Assembly: GCA_016181965.1 (NCBI GenBank)
Contig: JACOYH010000005.1
Location: 1 to 44,387, forward strand
Reading direction: 5' to 3'
DNA from: Candidatus Nealsoniibacteriota bacterium
GTDB taxonomy: Bacteria > Patescibacteriota > Minisyncoccia > Minisyncoccales > MHMH01
DNA length: 44,387 nucleotides
How positions within the stretch are numbered: position 1 is the stretch's first letter; each line of letters starts with the position of its first letter. This document shows, one piece after another, positions 40,532 through 44,387 of this stretch. Both the position numbers and the translations under genes were made by a program. The notes under the pieces were generated by a model. The model ran no database searches. It was not told the DNA's origin and saw nothing but the letters and a program-made list of their open reading frames with translations.

Positions 40532-40916
40532 TATTGGTCTTTCCGTATTTTAGAAAATTATTAATCTTCTCTACGATTTCGGCCAAAGTATTATTTGATT
40601 TGGCAAAATAATCCAGAGCGCCCATCTTCAAACCCCTCTTAATATCTTCATCTTGTTCCAAAGCGCTAATAATAATCACCGGGATTCCGCTGGTGATAGG
40701 CGATTCCTTCAACTCTTTCAACACATCAAAACCGCTTGTGCCGGGCAAAATCAAGTCGAGCAAAATCAGATCTGGCTTCATTGATATCGCTATTTCCAAA
40801 CCGCTTTTTCCATCGAAGGCCTGCTTAGCCGTAAAACCATTCCGCTCAAGTTCCGAAGTTAAAGCCATTGAGATCGCCTCTTCATCTTCAATAAAAAGTA
40901 TTTTTTTCTTATCCAT
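40500..40916 (-). CDS. Single-domain response regulator
   Basis: 138 residues consisting of one receiver domain (CheY-like). The acidic pair is Glu10-Asp11 in LFIEDEEA, the phospho-acceptor Asp54 is in LILLDLILPG, and the conserved lysine is Lys106 in YFAKSN. There is no output domain; a short polar tail follows the last helix. It lies eight bases after the cohesin-type membrane protein gene and just before a tiny membrane protein. It could work by protein-protein contact with a kinase elsewhere, possibly the histidine kinase at 11 kb. Confidence 0.93.
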   Translation of the reverse strand: MDKKKILFIEDEEAISMALTSELERNGFTAKQAFDGKSGLEIAISMKPDLILLDLILPGTSGFDVLKELKESPITSGIPVIIISALEQDEDIKRGLKMGALDYFAKSNNTLAEIVEKINNFLKYGKTNSGANSQKPAE

Positions 40917-40924
40917 TCGCTAAA

Positions 40925-42679
40925 TTATTTTAATTCTTCGACTTCTCGTTTAACGTATCTTTTTATTTTAGCCAAGACGCCTTTCATTTTTTTGATAAAT
41001 TCCATTGTCTCCGATTCCAGCGTCGGGTCGATATCTTTCGTGATAGGGTTGATGAATTTCGGAATATTCTTGATATTGCTCTCTAATTTCTCTAAATTTT
41101 CTCTTAACAAATTGTGCATTTTTTCCACATCGCGGGCCACCACAATGGCATAGGCCTCTCGTCTCTTTTTCACGCCAAAATAATACCAGCCGTAAAAACC
41201 AACGCCCGACAGCGCCGCTAAAATAATCAACAGGAAAACTTCAAAATAGCCGAGATCCAATGGACCGATAGATAAAACTACACCCGGCCTCACCCTGAAC
41301 TTCTCCGCAAGCGATGCATAACTCAAGGCCCCTCGTTCGTCGCGGGCAGTGGCAACAACTTCATAATCGTCTATCAGTAATGGCTCTTTAACCGACCAAC
41401 TCCATCTTCCCAAGTCATCGCTTTTTGCGGTCTCTTTAAGGACTTCTCCGGCTTTGGCGCGAAAACTCAAATCAATAAAGACATTAGGCAGAGATGTGCC
41501 TGAAATAAAGGCGGGTTCGTCTCGCGACACGCTTCGGCTGACAAAATCAATAATAGGGGTTGGCAAGGGCAAAACCTCAAAATTCAAATCGTCCTCAACG
41601 CTGTTGCCAGCGTTGTCAAAAAATCTAACCTTGAGGTATTTTTCGCCCGGGGTTTGTAAGGGCAGCGTCAAAGATGTTTCTTGGGTTTGAACCGGCTCCT
41701 GCGAATTTACATAAATTAAAGCGTGAGATATTTCAGAAAGAGCGTCAAATGTCTCAAAAAATATTTTTGGCGCCGGATTATCGCTCACTTCCTGATCGAT
41801 ACTAATTTCAAAGGACACGGGCGGCGTAGTGTCAATTGATATTTTATAATGCGCTTCGGGACCCCAGCCGACATTGTTTCTAAATTGAACGTGCGCATAC
41901 CAAATTCCCTCTGATAACTGGCCGAATGATTTGCCGTTATAGAGCAATGGCTCAATATTTTCTGGGGATGTAGTGGGATTTTGGTCTACTGCCGTCGCCA
42001 TGCGAATCACGTCTTCGGGAACTTCCCAAAAAACGGTCGCTTCACCCAAATGATTATACCAACGCGATTGGTCGGGATACAATGGAACGCGCAATTTTGG
42101 TTGTTCGGGCCGACCCACGGCTTCAACCGGTGGCCGGGTGACTGGTTGCGGCACCTCGACTTCGGGTTGCTCCAGAACCGGTGGAGGCGCAGCAACCTCA
42201 GGGCTGACAACAATGCTTGTGCCCTCAATCCGAGAAAGCACATTGGTCCCCCTGCCGTCGGCTGCTGAAATAACCGCATTATTCATGGATATTTGAGCAG
42301 TACCGGAGCTTCTTGCTAGAAATTTCATTTTAAGAACTCTCAAACTACCTCCGGATATTCCCTTGGTGGTTCCGCTGATAAATTCAAGAGTGCCGTCTTC
42401 GTTGGAAATCAACGGTTCTTGCAGCCAAAAATCAAATACCGAATTGGCTCTGTCGACATCAATCAACTCTAATATATTTGATGGGAAAGAGACGGTCGCT
42501 TGAGCCGCGTTAATAGACACATCTTCGGAATTAATTTGCAGGTCAACCAAAACCTCCTCGCCCTGGGCAATCGTTCTCGTTTCGGGAAGCGCAAAAAGAA
42601 CAGCGGCTTCAGTTTGTCCCGTTAGCGCAAAACCAAATAATACGACCGCGGATGTAGAGACCAAAAAATATTTTCCCAT
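40925..42679 (-). CDS. Membrane protein with N-terminal cohesin domain and Ig-like repeats
   Basis: 584 residues with a signal peptide (LVSTSAVVLFGFALTGQTEA), a cohesin-type domain (residues 25-160: LPETRTIAQGEEVLVDLQINSEDVSINAAQATVSFPSNILELIDV...), and a Pro-rich linker. Further extracytoplasmic domains include an Ig-like section with TTPPVSFEISIDQ and DNAGNSVEDDL. A membrane helix near residue 480-500 (FEVFLLIILAALSGVGFYGWYYF) leads to a cytoplasmic coiled-coil tail of about 85 residues. Cohesins bind dockerins, and the gene immediately upstream encodes one. A TATAAT 17 bases before the ATG may be a local -10 box. Confidence 0.85.
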   Translation of the reverse strand: MGKYFLVSTSAVVLFGFALTGQTEAAVLFALPETRTIAQGEEVLVDLQINSEDVSINAAQATVSFPSNILELIDVDRANSVFDFWLQEPLISNEDGTLEFISGTTKGISGGSLRVLKMKFLARSSGTAQISMNNAVISAADGRGTNVLSRIEGTSIVVSPEVAAPPPVLEQPEVEVPQPVTRPPVEAVGRPEQPKLRVPLYPDQSRWYNHLGEATVFWEVPEDVIRMATAVDQNPTTSPENIEPLLYNGKSFGQLSEGIWYAHVQFRNNVGWGPEAHYKISIDTTPPVSFEISIDQEVSDNPAPKIFFETFDALSEISHALIYVNSQEPVQTQETSLTLPLQTPGEKYLKVRFFDNAGNSVEDDLNFEVLPLPTPIIDFVSRSVSRDEPAFISGTSLPNVFIDLSFRAKAGEVLKETAKSDDLGRWSWSVKEPLLIDDYEVVATARDERGALSYASLAEKFRVRPGVVLSIGPLDLGYFEVFLLIILAALSGVGFYGWYYFGVKKRREAYAIVVARDVEKMHNLLRENLEKLESNIKNIPKFINPITKDIDPTLESETMEFIKKMKGVLAKIKRYVKREVEELK

Positions 42680-42704
42680 GATGAAATTATTAATTAATTA
42701 TACC

Positions 42705-44387
42705 TTATAATTGAATATTTCTCAAAAAGATGCTGAAATCGCTGATGTCTATTACGCCGTCCGCATTCATGTCGATAGTGCCTCGCAAGTTTTGGTCGCC
42801 CGATCCCCAGCGAAAGAGGAAAATACTCCAATCGGTTATATTAATTGTTTCGTCGCGATTAAAATCGGCCCTGGGAAGCAAAAGCTCCGATACCTGAAAG
42901 ACCCTTGAGGTTGAAAAATGGCTTATTTTTCCGGATGCGTCAATCTGGCGCGTTCTGGCATAATGGTTGCCGAAGGAAAATTGCGAAGTGCTGGTTGTAA
43001 AAGAATAATAGCCGGAAATATCGGTCTTGACCGCACTTACTATTTTATCATCAATTTCAATTTCTGTCGCAGAACCCGGAGTCGCATAACCCAGTATTTT
43101 TATGCTGTCGCCTTTCCTGACTCTCGCCTTTAGAAAATCAAACGTCGGAGGCATGAAAATATCTTTTTCTTCCAAGGAGTCGGTTGTTCGCAAGTCCACG
43201 CTGAAGGTAAGAATTCTTGATTGCCGGCCGTCTTTATCCTCTGCCCTGATGCCAAAGAAATATTGGTCGGCTAAAAGCGCGCCCGGAACAATGTCAAAAA
43301 CGCCCATTTCATTCACGCTGTATTTTTCCAACGGAATCGTTCGATATGGCGCATCCGGCGCCGAAGTGTCTTTTCTTAAAATTTCTACTTTGGCGCCCGG
43401 GTATGCTTTACCGAAAAAAGAAACCTTCAGAACTCTTGAGGGCGCGGTTGGCCCAGTCGGCGCGACAGCTTCGGCTTCAGGAGTAGGAGTAGGCGCCGCG
43501 CTAGTGGTGTCTGAAACCACATTTGAAATCGCCGAACTATTAAGCGCTTCATCGATTGTTTTGATGGCAAAATAGTAAAGAGTGCCCGCCGATAAACCGG
43601 AGACCGTCATTGATTCTGAAGAACTGGCAACAGACGGAACCGGCTCGCCAGTTGCTTGGGTAGCCGAACTGAAGTTGCCCGAAGTAATGAGCGATGTTGA
43701 ATAGCGCATATCATATGTTGAGGCCGTGCCGGTATCGCCGTCGTCTCCGGGAGACGTCCACGACAAACTAACGGATGTTTGGCCGACTGAAGTAATCGCT
43801 AAATTAGTTACCGCTCCCGGAGCTGTGGTATCGCTTGGCACTGCTGGCGTAAAAGGCGAGCCGGTCGGCACTGCGCCCGTAGCCGAATAATTGCCATTGC
43901 TGTCCTTGGCGAATATCTTGTAGTGGTAGGCAGTGCCATTGGTGAGGCCGGTGTCGGTGCAACTATCGCCCGGCGTTGCCTCAACGCAGGCCACGGTAGC
44001 CGTGCCGATGGTGTTGCCCACCGTGTATGTGGTGCCTTCAACCGGCGTATCAGCCACTGCGCTGGCGGCTCTTCTTAGAACTACTGCGCTGTGAAAATCG
44101 CTGTCGCCTGAATTGGTCCAACTCAAGCTAACCTGCTCGTTGCCAGCTGTACCAGAAGCGGAAGTAACATTACTCGGAGAAGCATTATCGACTGTTATGG
44201 TGGCAGAGTCAGCGTCAGAGCCAGTTTGAGAATTGGTTGAAGTAAAAGCAGTAATTGTGCCCGTAACGCTGTAGGTTGAGCCGGGCACAGCCGGCATATT
44301 GGCATGACTTTTGGGAGTGATGCGGACTTTGAATTGGGTTTGAGAAGAGGTCACCGGAATGCCGCAACTTGTTAAAGAGACAGTATC
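42705..44387 (-). CDS. Fibronectin-type surface protein with C-terminal dockerin, 5' end outside window
   Basis: The frame is open to the window edge, so the GTG in the ORF track is internal. Visible parts in order are two fibronectin type III-like modules (each ending with a YxFAIK/YHYKIFAK type strand), a Pro/Ala/Glu linker (TPTPEAEAVAPTGP), two Ig-like domains, and a C-terminal dockerin. The dockerin has two calcium-loop repeats, DFNRDETINITDWSIFLFRW and DMNADGVIDISDFSIFLRN. It ends 25 bases before the cohesin-bearing membrane protein on the same strand. Docking of this protein onto the membrane cohesin is the natural reading. Confidence 0.85.
   Translation of the reverse strand, partial: DTVSLTSCGIPVTSSQTQFKVRITPKSHANMPAVPGSTYSVTGTITAFTSTNSQTGSDADSATITVDNASPSNVTSASGTAGNEQVSLSWTNSGDSDFHSAVVLRRAASAVADTPVEGTTYTVGNTIGTATVACVEATPGDSCTDTGLTNGTAYHYKIFAKDSNGNYSATGAVPTGSPFTPAVPSDTTAPGAVTNLAITSVGQTSVSLSWTSPGDDGDTGTASTYDMRYSTSLITSGNFSSATQATGEPVPSVASSSESMTVSGLSAGTLYYFAIKTIDEALNSSAISNVVSDTTSAAPTPTPEAEAVAPTGPTAPSRVLKVSFFGKAYPGAKVEILRKDTSAPDAPYRTIPLEKYSVNEMGVFDIVPGALLADQYFFGIRAEDKDGRQSRILTFSVDLRTTDSLEEKDIFMPPTFDFLKARVRKGDSIKILGYATPGSATEIEIDDKIVSAVKTDISGYYSFTTSTSQFSFGNHYARTRQIDASGKISHFSTSRVFQVSELLLPRADFNRDETINITDWSIFLFRWGSGDQNLRGTIDMNADGVIDISDFSIFLRNIQL

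Noticed and set aside
1-44387. CRISPR arrays, tRNA or rRNA genes, prophage structural block
   Set aside because: No regularly spaced repeats, tRNA-like cloverleafs or rRNA sequence noticed; the tail-fibre-like repeats at the left end occur without other phage genes.

Overview
The window looks like chromosome from a Candidate Phyla Radiation (Patescibacteria) bacterium, most likely a parcubacterium. This is inferred from gene content: short streamlined core proteins, single-membrane-type surface proteins with cohesin, dockerin and fibronectin modules, CPR-style fibre proteins with GIGTTxP repeats, few Shine-Dalgarno sequences, and a bL9 gene. No rRNA or tRNA gene and no CRISPR array was seen, and the exact lineage cannot be named from sequence alone.

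Layout. 1-1.3 kb: two modular fibre/lectin-like surface proteins, one cut by the window edge and one frameshifted. 1.3-2.4 kb: rplJ-rplL behind a consensus promoter and an L10 leader with an attenuator hairpin. 2.4-5.2 kb (minus): an unknown gene, fmt, efp and a tail-anchored protein. 5.4-7.3 kb: thpR-murC. 7.3-7.8 kb: a GreA/B-C-domain protein. 7.8-13 kb: an operon of Acg-type nitroreductase, PaaK/CapK-like adenylating enzyme, ThiF/E1-like enzyme and a membrane histidine kinase. 13-24 kb: aspS without a GAD domain, a DD-peptidase, a six-bladed propeller protein, then mraY, murL, murD, ftsW, murG, gltX and a small exported protein. 24.1-25.2 kb: a Xer-type recombinase bracketed by a repeated dif-like motif. 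25.2-26.4 kb: a CYTH + P-loop ATPase fusion with its own promoter and terminator.

27-36 kb (minus): a nearly gapless run of about a dozen genes ending in a copper-type P-ATPase. It includes two DUF1573 proteins, a CcdA/DsbD-like membrane protein, a 46-residue CPLC protein, two exported metal-ligand-rich proteins, superoxide dismutase, an MFS transporter, a TIM-barrel protein and an FAD reductase. 36-39.5 kb: rpmA facing pyrG-rplI-ctpA. 39.6-40.4 kb: a REP-associated tyrosine transposase between two identical palindromes. 40.4-44.4 kb (minus): a dockerin protein, a membrane cohesin protein, a single-domain response regulator and a 51-residue membrane protein.

How it fits together. The peptidoglycan block supplies lipid-I/II synthesis and flippase-type functions. 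Next to murD it carries murL, implying that D-Glu is made by epimerising the nucleotide-linked L-Glu (MurD2/MurL route). The copper/thiol operon looks like a metal and oxidative stress module. The most distinctive sequence-level signal is a set of 18-23 nt perfect palindromes embedded in coding regions (murC, murD, xer, sod, FAD reductase) and around the RAYT gene; in sod and the FAD reductase they sit in apparent in-frame insertions.
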